From QWOP01 sp003669605 (GTDB lineage Bacteria; Planctomycetota; Planctomycetia; Pirellulales; UBA1268): DNA of 64,000 bases. Numbering within the stretch: position 1 is the stretch's first letter; each line of letters opens with the position of its first letter. Shown piece by piece: positions 45,192-54,187 of the stretch. The notes below the pieces were generated by a model, which was given only the letters and a program-made list of their open reading frames with translations, was not told the origin of the DNA and did no database searches. The DNA is taken from positions 1 through 64,000 of the forward strand of contig CANKIK010000004.1 of the NCBI GenBank assembly GCA_947481985.1. Direction: 5' to 3'. A program made the translations under genes and the position numbers.

Positions 45192-48100
45192 TCAGCAGAA
45201 ATCCCGCGACATCCGGGGCACAGACGGCTGCTCCATATCCTCCATCCGCGTCGCCAGGAGGTGCACGACTCCGGCCCGCCGCTGCACACGGGCCTCGACC
45301 ACCACCACCGCCGCCCGCCTCGCGAGCGGCTCGGACTGCTGCCACACCTCCGGCCGGATGACGATGTTGGCCGGGCCCGTCTCGTCCTCGAGCGACAGGA
45401 AGATGATCCCGTTGGCTGTCGACGGCCGCTGCCTCGAGAGCACGATCCCCGCCACCGACACCTGTCGCCCCTCCGGCGCGTCGTGGGACTCCGCCACGGT
45501 CACGACCCCCCGCCGCGCAAGCCCGGCCCGATCGAACTGCAGCGGATGGGCCTCCAGCGACAGCCCCGCCGTGCGGTAATCGGCGATCACCTCCTCGCGC
45601 GCTCCCATAGCCGGAAGATCGACCTCGTCGCCATCCTCGTCGTCGGCGAGATCCTCGAGGAGTGGCTGGCTGCCGGGACGGTCGCGACCCCGCAGCGTCT
45701 CCCACACCGCCCGCCTGCGGTCCATCCCCAGCGACGCAAAAGCGCCGGCCCGCGCCAGGTGGAGGAGCGCCTCGCGGCCGAGCCGCGCCCGCCGGGCAAG
45801 GTCGTCGGGCGAGGAGAAAAACCCCGCCCGCCGCGCCTCCTCGATCCGCTTTCCATCGGCTTCACCCAAACCATGCACCTGCTCAAGCCCTAGCCGCAGC
45901 GCAGCCCCCGCACCGCACAGCACCGGCCCCAGGCCGTCACGCGGGGTATCGGCCGGACCTGCCAGCATGCACAGCCCCGCGTGCCACGCGCTGGCATTCA
46001 CATCCACCGCCAGCACCCGTACGCCATGCTGTCGGGCGTCACGCACCAACTGTGCCGGTGCGTAGAACCCCATCGGCTGGCTCGCCAGAAGCGCCGCCGT
46101 GAAGGCCGCTGGATGATGGCACTTGAGCCACGCCGACACATACACAAGCAGCGCAAAACTCGCCGCGTGCGACTCCGGAAAGCCATATTCGCCAAACCCG
46201 CGGATCTGGGCAAACACCTGCTCGGCGAACTCCCGCGATAGCCCGCGGGTGAGCATCCCGTCGACCAACCTGCGGTGGAACTCGTCGATCACCCCTGGAC
46301 GTCGCCAGGCCCCCATCGCGCGACGGAGTTGGTCGGCCTCACCGGGCGTGAACCCCGCCGCCACCACCGCCAACCGCATCGCCTGCTCCTGAAAAAGTGG
46401 CACGCCGAGCGTCTTCTCGAGCACCTCGCGGATTGCCTCGTTGGGATAACTCACCGGCTCCCCGCCCGAGCGCCGCCGGAGGTAGGGATGCACCATCCCC
46501 CCTTGAATCGGTCCGGGACGGACAATTGCTACCTCGATGACGAGGTCGTAGAAGCAACAGGGCTTGAGCCGCGGCAGCATGCTCATCTGCGCCCGGCTCT
46601 CGATCTGAAAGACCCCCACGGTGTCGGCACGCGACACCATTTCGTAGACCTGCGGATCCTCGGCCGGCACCGTGGCCAAAGTCAGCCTCGGCCCTCCCAC
46701 GGCCTCCACCAGATCGAACGCCCGGTGAATGGCGGTGAGCATGCCGAGCGCCAGGCAGTCCACTTTAAGGATCCCCAGTTCGTCGAGATCGTTCTTATCC
46801 CACTGCACGATTGTCCGCCCCTCCATCGCCGCCGGCTGGATCGGCACGAGGTCAGAGAGATTCCCCCGCGTGATCACCATCCCGCCGACATGCTGGCCGA
46901 GGTGGCGGGGGAATCCGACCAGATCGCCGACGAGGGCCACCAGGCGTGTGCCGGTGTCTCCATCGGGATCGAGTCCCGCTTCAACGAGCCGCTCAGGCAG
47001 CCGCTCGACCCGATCGCCGACGTCGAGCACCTCGGCGATCCGCGCCACCCGGTCGAGCGACAGGCCCAGCACCTTTCCCATATCGCGGACCGCCGAGCGC
47101 AGCCGGTAGCAGATCACCTCCGCAGTCATCGCAGCGCGCGAGCGGCCGTAGGTGTCGTAGACATACTGGATCACCTCCTCACGTCGGTGGTGCTCGAAAT
47201 CGATGTCGATGTCGGGGGCCTCGCGGCGCTCGCGGCTGATGAACCGCTCGAAGAGCACCTGCATCCGTGCCGGATCGACCGACGTGATCCCCAGACAGAA
47301 GCAGATCGCCGAATTGGCTGCCGATCCCCGCCCCTGACAGAGGATGCCGCGGCGGCGGGCAAACCTCACGATGTCGAACACCGTGAGAAAGTAGGCCTCG
47401 TAGCCCAGCTCCGTCACCAATGCCAACTCGTGTTCGAGAAGCCCGCAGACCTTGGCGGGAATGCCGTCTGGATAACGCTTCTTTGCCCCCATCCACGCCA
47501 GACACGCCAAGTGTTCCTGTGGCGTGCGGCCTGCTGGCACGATCGCATCGGGGTATTCGTAGCGCAGTTCGTCGAGCGAGAAGGTGCAGGCGGCGGCCCA
47601 TTCCACGGAGCGCTCGACGGCGCCGGGAAGCGACGCAAACCGGGCGGCGAGTGCGTGGCGGTCGTGGAGGTGCCGTTCGCCGTTGGTAAGGAGGCGGCCG
47701 CGGGCCTCCTCGATCGTGCAGCCGTGCCGCACCGCGGCGAGGGCATCGAGCAGAGGGAGCCTGCTCCGCACATGGCAGCGGATGTCGCCGGCGGCCACCA
47801 GCGGCACCCCCGCCCGCCCTGCCAGATGGGAAAACCGTTCCAGGATCCCTGCATCGTCCCCCTCCAGAGCGACCTCCGCCAGGGCACAGAGCCGATCACC
47901 AAAAACCTCCCGCCACTCCTGCAGCGGCCAGCGCACCACCGGCCGCACCATCCCCCGCGGCTCCGTCGGGCAGACCGCCGTCAGTGGCACGCCGGCCCGC
48001 AGCCCGGCGGTATGGGAGGCGACCTGTTCCCGGGAGAGCCGGCACTCCCCGGCGGCTGCGCTGCTGTGATAGCCGAGCGTTAGCAGACGGCAGAGGTTGG

Positions 48101-48392
48101 CGTAACCGGTCCCGTCAACGGCCCAGACCACCAGCGGCGGCGCATCGAGCGGATCAAGCGCCGCCCCGATCACCAGATGGATGCCCAGATCCTTCGCCAC
48201 CCCGTGGGCCCGCACGATGCCTGCCAGCGTTGAGCGGTCGGTGATCGCGATGCCGGCATACCCGAGGGCATGGGCTGTGCGCACAAGTTCCTCCGGATGC
48301 GATGCTCCTTGGAGAAAGGAAAAATTGCTCGTGCAGTGCAGTTCGGCATATGGCGGCGGATCAGCGGCGCAAGGGGGCGGAGGAAGGGACAC
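45192..48392 (-). CDS. dnaE2: Error-prone DNA polymerase
   Basis: A 1066-residue DnaE2, the catalytic subunit of the mutasome. The N-terminal PHP domain (AELHCTSNFSFLQGASHPEE; GYAGIAITDRSTL) is followed by the C-family polymerase core with PDIDIDFEHHRR and GFPESHAASFALLVY, and a C-terminal OB-fold (GIIFLSLEDETGPANIVI) typical of DnaE2. Start is GTG at 48392, with GAGGAG eight bases before; the longer frame to 48614 overlaps imuB without homology. It is 29 bases after imuB. Expression with imuA and imuB under SOS control is the known pattern. Confidence 0.95.
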   Translation of the reverse strand: MSLPPPPCAADPPPYAELHCTSNFSFLQGASHPEELVRTAHALGYAGIAITDRSTLAGIVRAHGVAKDLGIHLVIGAALDPLDAPPLVVWAVDGTGYANLCRLLTLGYHSSAAAGECRLSREQVASHTAGLRAGVPLTAVCPTEPRGMVRPVVRWPLQEWREVFGDRLCALAEVALEGDDAGILERFSHLAGRAGVPLVAAGDIRCHVRSRLPLLDALAAVRHGCTIEEARGRLLTNGERHLHDRHALAARFASLPGAVERSVEWAAACTFSLDELRYEYPDAIVPAGRTPQEHLACLAWMGAKKRYPDGIPAKVCGLLEHELALVTELGYEAYFLTVFDIVRFARRRGILCQGRGSAANSAICFCLGITSVDPARMQVLFERFISRERREAPDIDIDFEHHRREEVIQYVYDTYGRSRAAMTAEVICYRLRSAVRDMGKVLGLSLDRVARIAEVLDVGDRVERLPERLVEAGLDPDGDTGTRLVALVGDLVGFPRHLGQHVGGMVITRGNLSDLVPIQPAAMEGRTIVQWDKNDLDELGILKVDCLALGMLTAIHRAFDLVEAVGGPRLTLATVPAEDPQVYEMVSRADTVGVFQIESRAQMSMLPRLKPCCFYDLVIEVAIVRPGPIQGGMVHPYLRRRSGGEPVSYPNEAIREVLEKTLGVPLFQEQAMRLAVVAAGFTPGEADQLRRAMGAWRRPGVIDEFHRRLVDGMLTRGLSREFAEQVFAQIRGFGEYGFPESHAASFALLVYVSAWLKCHHPAAFTAALLASQPMGFYAPAQLVRDARQHGVRVLAVDVNASAWHAGLCMLAGPADTPRDGLGPVLCGAGAALRLGLEQVHGLGEADGKRIEEARRAGFFSSPDDLARRARLGREALLHLARAGAFASLGMDRRRAVWETLRGRDRPGSQPLLEDLADDEDGDEVDLPAMGAREEVIADYRTAGLSLEAHPLQFDRAGLARRGVVTVAESHDAPEGRQVSVAGIVLSRQRPSTANGIIFLSLEDETGPANIVIRPEVWQQSEPLARRAAVVVVEARVQRRAGVVHLLATRMEDMEQPSVPRMSRDFC

Positions 48393-48421
48393 CAATTCGT
48401 CTCCTCGATGGTAGGTGGCTG

Positions 48422-50263
48422 TCAGGCAAAAAGTCCGTGCAGGAACCAGGCGCCGTCTCGCAACTGGCGGAAGAGCCAAAACCGCTCTGCCGAGTCGGTT
48501 TCGACGATGAAGTAATCGCGGCGGACGCAGGGCCCGCGCCACCAGGCGGTTTCGATCCGTTCCGGCCCCTGACTGCGGACCACCGACCGCGTCCGCGACT
48601 CCCAGCGGAACCACGCCGGTGGCCCCGGCACATGGTGCGGCGCGCAGCGTGCGCCACGCTCAGTCCTCTGCTCCTCCTGCTCCCCCTCCCGCCCGTTTCG
48701 CCGCCTCCCACCATGGCCGACCTCCAGCCGCAGCGGACGCGGCAGCAGCCATAGCGGGCGCCGCTGGGGCGCCGACAGACCCAGCGAGGCACTGCCCGGC
48801 GAAAGCGGACGTGCTCCCGCCGTCCCGGCAGCAGCCAGTGCCCCCGTCGGAGGCACCGCCACCCAGGCGTACTCGGGTTGGGCATCCGCCAGCAGTTTGG
48901 GTTCGAAGACCGCTGCCCGCCCCAGCCTCCCCGACAGCCGGTCCAGCAGCATCCCCACCTCCGGGCCCGACGTCTCCGTGGCTTCGCCAAACAGCAATCG
49001 CTGCCGGCTGATGGCGTTCCCGGCAGCCACCACCTCCAGTGTCACGCCATCGATCTCAGCCGGCAGGGGGGTGCGGGACATCCGCAGCCGGATCAGTTCC
49101 TCAAGGTGGGGGATCGAGGCGGTGGGCCGGTAGAGGCCGACGTCGACGACCGTGGGTGTGCGGTCCTCGCACGACCCTCCCGCAGCGTTCCGTTCCAACC
49201 GGAGTTGGAGGGCCGTCACCCCACGGCCTGCGGCGGCGAGCGTGGGCACGCAGGAAGCCAACAGTTGGCGGACGATCTCCCGCAGCGCATCCTCGGTTGC
49301 GTCCCGGAGCGAGAAGGGGAAATCGAAGGTGTGGTTCGCCTGCGGCAACTCCGCGCCCCGCGGCGGCTCCAGGGGTTCGGCTCTCTCGCCGGTGAACTCC
49401 GCCACCCGGCGGACGAGTTGCGGACCGAACCGGGAGGCCAGACTCTTCCGTGGCAGTCGCAGGACGCCACCGATCGAACCGATCCCCACCTCGCCGAGCT
49501 TCAGCACGACATCGGCATCCAACCGCAACGCGGTGATCGGCAGATCACCGAGCAGCTCTCTGGCGTCAGGCACGATCCTGCTGTCAGACATGGCCCCCCC
49601 CGGGGGAATCGTTGCCCAGCGCCGGCGGCGGGGCTGGGCCCTGCTCCTTCCCCGGAGACCGCTCTGCTCTGCGAGGGTATCGGTGTGGTGGGCCGCGGCC
49701 CAGGCGGCCCCAACGGTGTCGGCGATCGCCGCTCGGGCATGAATGCCGCGGGCCGCGAATGTCCAGACTGCCGTACGGGCAAGCCTCTCCTCGCCACCGA
49801 AGAAGCCGGCCGTGCCCGTCACATCGACGTGCAGGCACTCCGGCCTATTGGCCGTTTCCACCGCCACTGCCGGCGAGAATCTCCGGCACCAACGGGCTAG
49901 TTCATCGAGCGTCAGGCGATCGGCAACGGGGTCATCGTGATCGATCCAGGCGCGGTGGCAGGCACGCGAACCGTGGGCCATCGCCAGCATCGACATCGCC
50001 TCGGCCAACGACATCCCAGCCGTAATCGACCCCGACGCGGTCGATACAGCACCCAAGTGACCAGCGCCTGCTTGGCCAGCGCCTGCTTGGCCAGCCATCG
50101 GCGCGGACTGCGGTTGCACCGCCCAGGCCCAACTCACCACCCCCATGACCCCCCGCGGTCGTCGCTGGCAGACAAACACCGGCACGGTTCGCAGTGATGG
50201 ATCCTCAAGCAATCGCCGCTGCACAGGCCAGCGTGGCAGCCAGATCGTCATGATGCGTGACAC
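48422..50263 (-). CDS. imuB: Y-family polymerase-like mutasome subunit ImuB
   Basis: A 613-residue catalytically inactive Y-family homologue. The starting MTIWLPRWPVQRR and VDVTGTAGFFGGEERL replace the polymerase's acidic motifs, as in other ImuB proteins. It bridges DnaE2 and the sliding clamp. The helix-hairpin region (LGEVGIGSIGGVLRLPRKS) and little-finger domain are recognisable; a long, low-complexity insertion follows residue 480. GTG at 50263 is preceded by GGGAGGT. It overlaps imuA by 16 bases. Confidence 0.9.
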   Translation of the reverse strand: MSRIMTIWLPRWPVQRRLLEDPSLRTVPVFVCQRRPRGVMGVVSWAWAVQPQSAPMAGQAGAGQAGAGHLGAVSTASGSITAGMSLAEAMSMLAMAHGSRACHRAWIDHDDPVADRLTLDELARWCRRFSPAVAVETANRPECLHVDVTGTAGFFGGEERLARTAVWTFAARGIHARAAIADTVGAAWAAAHHTDTLAEQSGLRGRSRAQPRRRRWATIPPGGAMSDSRIVPDARELLGDLPITALRLDADVVLKLGEVGIGSIGGVLRLPRKSLASRFGPQLVRRVAEFTGERAEPLEPPRGAELPQANHTFDFPFSLRDATEDALREIVRQLLASCVPTLAAAGRGVTALQLRLERNAAGGSCEDRTPTVVDVGLYRPTASIPHLEELIRLRMSRTPLPAEIDGVTLEVVAAGNAISRQRLLFGEATETSGPEVGMLLDRLSGRLGRAAVFEPKLLADAQPEYAWVAVPPTGALAAAGTAGARPLSPGSASLGLSAPQRRPLWLLPRPLRLEVGHGGRRRNGREGEQEEQRTERGARCAPHHVPGPPAWFRWESRTRSVVRSQGPERIETAWWRGPCVRRDYFIVETDSAERFWLFRQLRDGAWFLHGLFA

Positions 50264-51363
50264 GGCACACCTCCCGATGGCCGATCTGCCTGTGGCCCCA
50301 CCTGCCCCCCCAACTCGTGGCCCCCCGCATCACGGCACACGGCCACGAGCCGCGGCGACATCCCGGCTGGAGGGAACACCTCGCGTGGAGAAGCCCTCAC
50401 GCCCTCCGCGCTCTGTCCAACGGCAACCGCCTCCCGGCCACTGCCCATGTCGATCGCGATCTCCACCCCCCGTTCCTCGGGTTGCTCTCCGGACCAGGGC
50501 CCACCGGCCGGCACGAGGTGCAGTCGGCGGATCCCCAAGCCGGCAATCTCCTGGAGACCAGCCGGGGAGGCCGCAGCCGCCACACTCAGCCGTACCTCCG
50601 CCCACGACGGCTCCCGGCGGGCACGCTCCGGGCGGACAAGCAACCCCACCGCACCACTGCTCCGGGCCGCCAGTTGCCAGCGGCGCAGCGCCGTCGTGGA
50701 GACGCGGCCGGGCCACGCCAGCACGGCCGTCACGCCCGGGCAGCGGAGCGCCTGATCGATCGCCCAGATCTCGTCCTCGTCGCGGGAGGGCCGGGCCACC
50801 ACCAGCGGCCCACAGCCACCGCTGCTTCTGGAGGCGCCGCTGTTTCTGGAGCCGTGACGGTCGGGCTGTGGATCGAGCCAGGGAATGACCGCCGGCGGAT
50901 GAAACCGACCGCGGCGATCGACAACGATGATCGTGCCCCCGCCCGGATGGGCCGGGGCAGCGGATTGGAATGTCAGCAGCCGACAGGCGATTGCGCAGGC
51001 CAGCGCCGATGCCCCTGATGCCTCACTGCCGAGGAATTCAAGGAGGCTGCCGCGCCGCACGCCACCGGCAGGCAGCAGGCGATCGAGGGATCGGAAGCCG
51101 CTCCCACAGACGATCGTTCCACCGGTCTCACCTCCTCTGGAAGCCCCTCCTTCGACAGCGGTCCAGCCAGTTTTGGCAGTGACGGCGTCGCCCGACCGCC
51201 GGTCGATCACCTCCTGCAATGAGGCCACGATGCAGGCCTGTGGCGAGCGGAGGCTCTGTGGCGAGCGGAGGCTCTGTGGCGAGCGGAGGCTCTGTGGCGA
51301 GCGGAGGCGGGATAGCGAGCGGAGGCGGGATAGCGAGCGGAGGCGGGATAGCGATGTCGTCAT
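50248..51363 (-). CDS. imuA: ImuA, RecA-like mutasome accessory protein
   Basis: A 371-residue RecA/SulA-like protein, first gene of the imuA-imuB-dnaE2 cassette. The start of the ATPase-like fold is LPAGGVRRGSLLEFLGSE, lacking a canonical Walker A, with VVDRRGRFHPPA and later core strands; the C-terminus is poorly conserved. Residues 4-40 are the product of an 18-bp repeat (SLSRLR and SLRSPQ types). ATG at 51363 is chosen because CGGAGG lies nine bases upstream. An in-frame ATG at 51387 would add eight residues. An SOS-box-like palindrome lies 28 bases upstream. Confidence 0.83.
   Translation of the reverse strand: MTTSLSRLRSLSRLRSLSRLRSPQSLRSPQSLRSPQSLRSPQACIVASLQEVIDRRSGDAVTAKTGWTAVEGGASRGGETGGTIVCGSGFRSLDRLLPAGGVRRGSLLEFLGSEASGASALACAIACRLLTFQSAAPAHPGGGTIIVVDRRGRFHPPAVIPWLDPQPDRHGSRNSGASRSSGGCGPLVVARPSRDEDEIWAIDQALRCPGVTAVLAWPGRVSTTALRRWQLAARSSGAVGLLVRPERARREPSWAEVRLSVAAAASPAGLQEIAGLGIRRLHLVPAGGPWSGEQPEERGVEIAIDMGSGREAVAVGQSAEGVRASPREVFPPAGMSPRLVAVCRDAGGHELGGQVGPQADRPSGGVPCHAS
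51238..51354. repeat. 18-bp tandem repeat array in imuA
   Basis: Six full 18-bp units and one half unit run head to tail. Units 1-4 begin ctgtggcgagc; units 5-6 begin ggatagcgagc. All share the core gcgagcggaggc. The unit length is a multiple of three, so copy-number change would lengthen or shorten the ImuA N-terminus in frame. Confidence 0.85.
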
Positions 51364-51786
51364 GGATGCGAGCCTCCGGAAGAGCATATATGAACGTCCG
51401 TACACTCTATCGATCAGATGCTGTCCGTCAACGCCTCGGCATGGAGGTCGTGCCGTCTGGGCAGGCTGGGCTGCCTCTGCGGCTTTCCGCAGGCGGTTCC
51501 GGCCGGATGCCGACTTCGCTCCCCACCTGACAGAATTCCGAGACGCGCCGTGCCCTTTCGCAACGCCGCTGGCATGCTGATCGCCGCCGCTGCGGAGCGG
51601 GCTCATCGACCGCGCATCGAGCGGCAAACGCTTGCAGAAGTGCCGTTGACCGGCCTATTCTTCGGCGCCGCTTGGGCTGGCGAGCATTTCCGCCGCATAC
51701 GGCCGGTGGCTCCGATCCGCACCCTTCGTATGGGGGCGGCGGTGTGGGCGAGTTGCCGAGCTGGCAACCCTCTGAACGCGTCAGAA
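51364..51786. other. Divergent region between imuA and the fatty-acyl-AMP ligase gene
   Basis: This 423-base stretch holds the putative LexA-like box near its left end. A plus-strand frame is open from 51418 to the ligase but lacks homology or a ribosome site before 51787. No promoter for the ligase was recognised. Confidence 0.4.
51391..51404 (-). promoter_or_regulatory. SOS (LexA-like) operator upstream of imuA
   Basis: On the minus strand TGTAC-GGAC-GTTCA is an imperfect palindrome that resembles the Bacillus-type SOS box (CGAAC-N4-GTTYC), agreeing at 11 of 14 positions by my count. It lies 28-41 bases before the imuA ATG, a normal operator site, and heads the damage-inducible imuA-imuB-dnaE2 cassette. 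Whether LexA of this organism uses this box is not known to me. Confidence 0.45.
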
Positions 51787-54036
51787 ATGGACCTGCCGAT
51801 GTACGAGTCTGATGTCGCGGCGACATTGATCGATTTGCTGCAACTGCGGGCAGCGAGTGCCGCGGCCACATGTGGCTACGCCTACTATGCCGACGACGGC
51901 AATCGCCTCACGCTGCCGGTCGATGCGCTCGAACGCCGGGCCCGCGCCATCGGGGCGGCGCTGCAGCGGGTGAGTCGGCCCGGCGATCGCGCACTGCTGG
52001 CTTACCCGCCCGGTCTTGACTTCATTTCAGCATTCTTCGGCTGCGTTTTCGCCGGCGTGATGCCCGTCCCGACGACGTATCCCAAGCCGCGACGGCTCAC
52101 GCCCCGCCTGTCGGCGATCGCCGCAGATTGTCAGGCAACACTGACGCTCACCAACGCCCAGACATTGGCAACACTCGACCAGGCGAGAACCTCGCCGGAA
52201 CTGGCGGCACTCGACTGGATCGCTACGGATCGGGTGCCAGACAGCTCCGCGGCCGACTGGCGCCGCCCCGGGACCAGCGCCGACGACTTGGCGTTTCTGC
52301 AATACACGTCCGGTTCGACGAGCCAGCCGAAGGGCGTGGCAGTCACCCACCGAAACCTGATGCACAATTTGGAAGCGATCCGACAAGGGTTCGACATTCC
52401 GGGCAGTTACGCCGCGGGGATCCAGCCGATCGGCGTGTCGTGGCTGCCTTCCTATCACGACATGGGGCTCATTGGCGGCATTTTAAACACGCTTTACAGT
52501 GGTTTTCAGACGGTGCTGATCTCGCCGGCGTCGTTCCTCCAGCGGCCGCTGAACTGGCTGCGTGCGATAACCGTCGAGCGCGGCACGATCATCGGCGCCC
52601 CAAACTTTGCCTACGACTTGTGCGTTGCGCAGATCACTGCCGAAGAGCGTGCCACGCTCGATTTGAGCAGTGTCCGGCTTGCGCTCTGTGCGGCCGAGCC
52701 TATCCGCGCGGAAACGCTTTCCCGGTTTGCCAACACGTTTGCCGATTGCGGATTCCGCGGCGACGTCTTCTACCCGTGCTACGGGCTGGCCGAGTCGACA
52801 CTTCTGGCCGCCGGCCCGCGGGGACCAGTCCGCCCGAAAGCCAAAACTGTGAGCCGGGCGGCGCTGGCCAAAAACGAAGCCCTGTCCGCCGGAGGTGATG
52901 GCCCGCACGTGCAGAAGCTCGTTGGCTGCGGCAACGGTCTGATCGGGCAGGAAATCGCGATCGTCGATCCCGACAGCCAGCGCAGGCTGCCGGATGATAC
53001 TGTTGGCGAAATCTGGATCACCGGCCCGAGCGTCGCTCAAGGATATTGGAATCGGGCCGACGATACGGAAGCTGTTTTTCGAGCGAAGATCGCCGATGAA
53101 CTCGGCCCACCGCATCTGCGTTCGGGGGATCTCGGGTTTCTCAGCGACGGCGAGCTGTACGTCACAGGCCGACTGAAGGATGTCATCATCATTCGCGGCC
53201 GAAACCACTATCCGCACGACATCGAATTGACGGCGTGGCTCGCTCACGGCGCGATGCTACCCGATTGCGCCGCGGCATTCGCCGTCGAAGCAGACGGGCA
53301 AGAGGGGCTGGTCGTTGTTGGGGAAATCGACCGGCATCAGCAAAGCGACGACTGGCCGTCCGCCTTTCGCGCCATCCGTCTGGCTGTGATCGCCGAGCAT
53401 GAACTCGATCCCCGCGCAATCGTCCTCATCCGTCAGGCGAGCTTACCGCGAACGACGAGCGGCAAGATTCAGCGATCGCTTTGCCGTGCACACTTCTTGG
53501 AAGGCACACTCAATGTCGTCGCTCAATGGTCAGTCACCAATCAATCCGTGGACGATTCCGAACAGTCGCTGCGGTTGCGTTTCGATCCGAATACGGACCG
53601 CATCGCCATTCCTCACGATGGTCTGACCGCTAGCGAAACCGACCGGCTGGCCGAGCGGATTGAGGCCCGGTTACTGGACTGGCTCGTGGCGCGGTCGGAT
53701 CTGCCTTCCGGAGACGTCGACCGGCAGAAGCCATTTGCCGAATACGGCGTTGATTCGCTCGCCGCGGTCGAACTCAGCGCTGACCTGGAACGCTGGCTCC
53801 AGGTGCCGATCCCCGCGATCGCTGCCTGGAATTACCCGACACCCGAATCGCTCGCGCGTTTTCTCGCTGAGCAGGCTGCCGCCGCGCACGCGCCGGCTTC
53901 CCAGCCAGACGGGCTGCCACCTGATTTCGGAATCACGGAGTTCGAAACTCTCCTTGCCGAGATCGAACAGTTGAGCGATCACGATGCTCGCGACGCACTC
54001 CGCGATCAGGCTCCGAACGCCGAAGCGCGGCGTTGA
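51787..54036 (+). CDS. Fatty-acyl-AMP ligase fused to an acyl carrier protein
   Basis: A 749-residue protein. Residues 1-580 are an ANL-superfamily ligase of the FAAL type: YTSGSTSQPKGVAVTHRN at about 173-190, SWLPSYHDMGLIGGIL, the RSGDLGFLSDGELYVTGRLKD hinge region and the catalytic Lys in TTSGKIQRS. Residues 615-705 are an ACP with phosphopantetheine Ser657 in GVDSLAAVEL. A final helix with EIEQLSDHDARDALRD may be a docking element. It should adenylate a fatty acid and load it on its own ACP, feeding the PKS encoded 151 bases downstream. ATG at 51787 is chosen; a Met four codons later also fits. The coding sequence is less GC-rich than the flanks by eye. Confidence 0.87.
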   Translation: MDLPMYESDVAATLIDLLQLRAASAAATCGYAYYADDGNRLTLPVDALERRARAIGAALQRVSRPGDRALLAYPPGLDFISAFFGCVFAGVMPVPTTYPKPRRLTPRLSAIAADCQATLTLTNAQTLATLDQARTSPELAALDWIATDRVPDSSAADWRRPGTSADDLAFLQYTSGSTSQPKGVAVTHRNLMHNLEAIRQGFDIPGSYAAGIQPIGVSWLPSYHDMGLIGGILNTLYSGFQTVLISPASFLQRPLNWLRAITVERGTIIGAPNFAYDLCVAQITAEERATLDLSSVRLALCAAEPIRAETLSRFANTFADCGFRGDVFYPCYGLAESTLLAAGPRGPVRPKAKTVSRAALAKNEALSAGGDGPHVQKLVGCGNGLIGQEIAIVDPDSQRRLPDDTVGEIWITGPSVAQGYWNRADDTEAVFRAKIADELGPPHLRSGDLGFLSDGELYVTGRLKDVIIIRGRNHYPHDIELTAWLAHGAMLPDCAAAFAVEADGQEGLVVVGEIDRHQQSDDWPSAFRAIRLAVIAEHELDPRAIVLIRQASLPRTTSGKIQRSLCRAHFLEGTLNVVAQWSVTNQSVDDSEQSLRLRFDPNTDRIAIPHDGLTASETDRLAERIEARLLDWLVARSDLPSGDVDRQKPFAEYGVDSLAAVELSADLERWLQVPIPAIAAWNYPTPESLARFLAEQAAAAHAPASQPDGLPPDFGITEFETLLAEIEQLSDHDARDALRDQAPNAEARR

Positions 54037-54187
54037 ACGCCTCGACAAACTTCGCAATCGCGTCAGTCGCGTCAGATCGTGACGTATGGCGGGGCTCCGT
54101 GATTCCCATAGACTTGCGGCGTTCATTGAATGCCCTGCCCGGCACGACGGTGCGGCCCCCTCCCCCGAGAATCCGCTTCGATTGCCT

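Noticed and set aside
51238..51354. CRISPR array
   Set aside because: The 18-bp units have no spacers and are inside a coding frame.
51418..51786. N-terminal extension of the fatty-acyl-AMP ligase
   Set aside because: The sequence before the Met at 51787 has no homology or ribosome site; FAAL homology starts soon after 51787.
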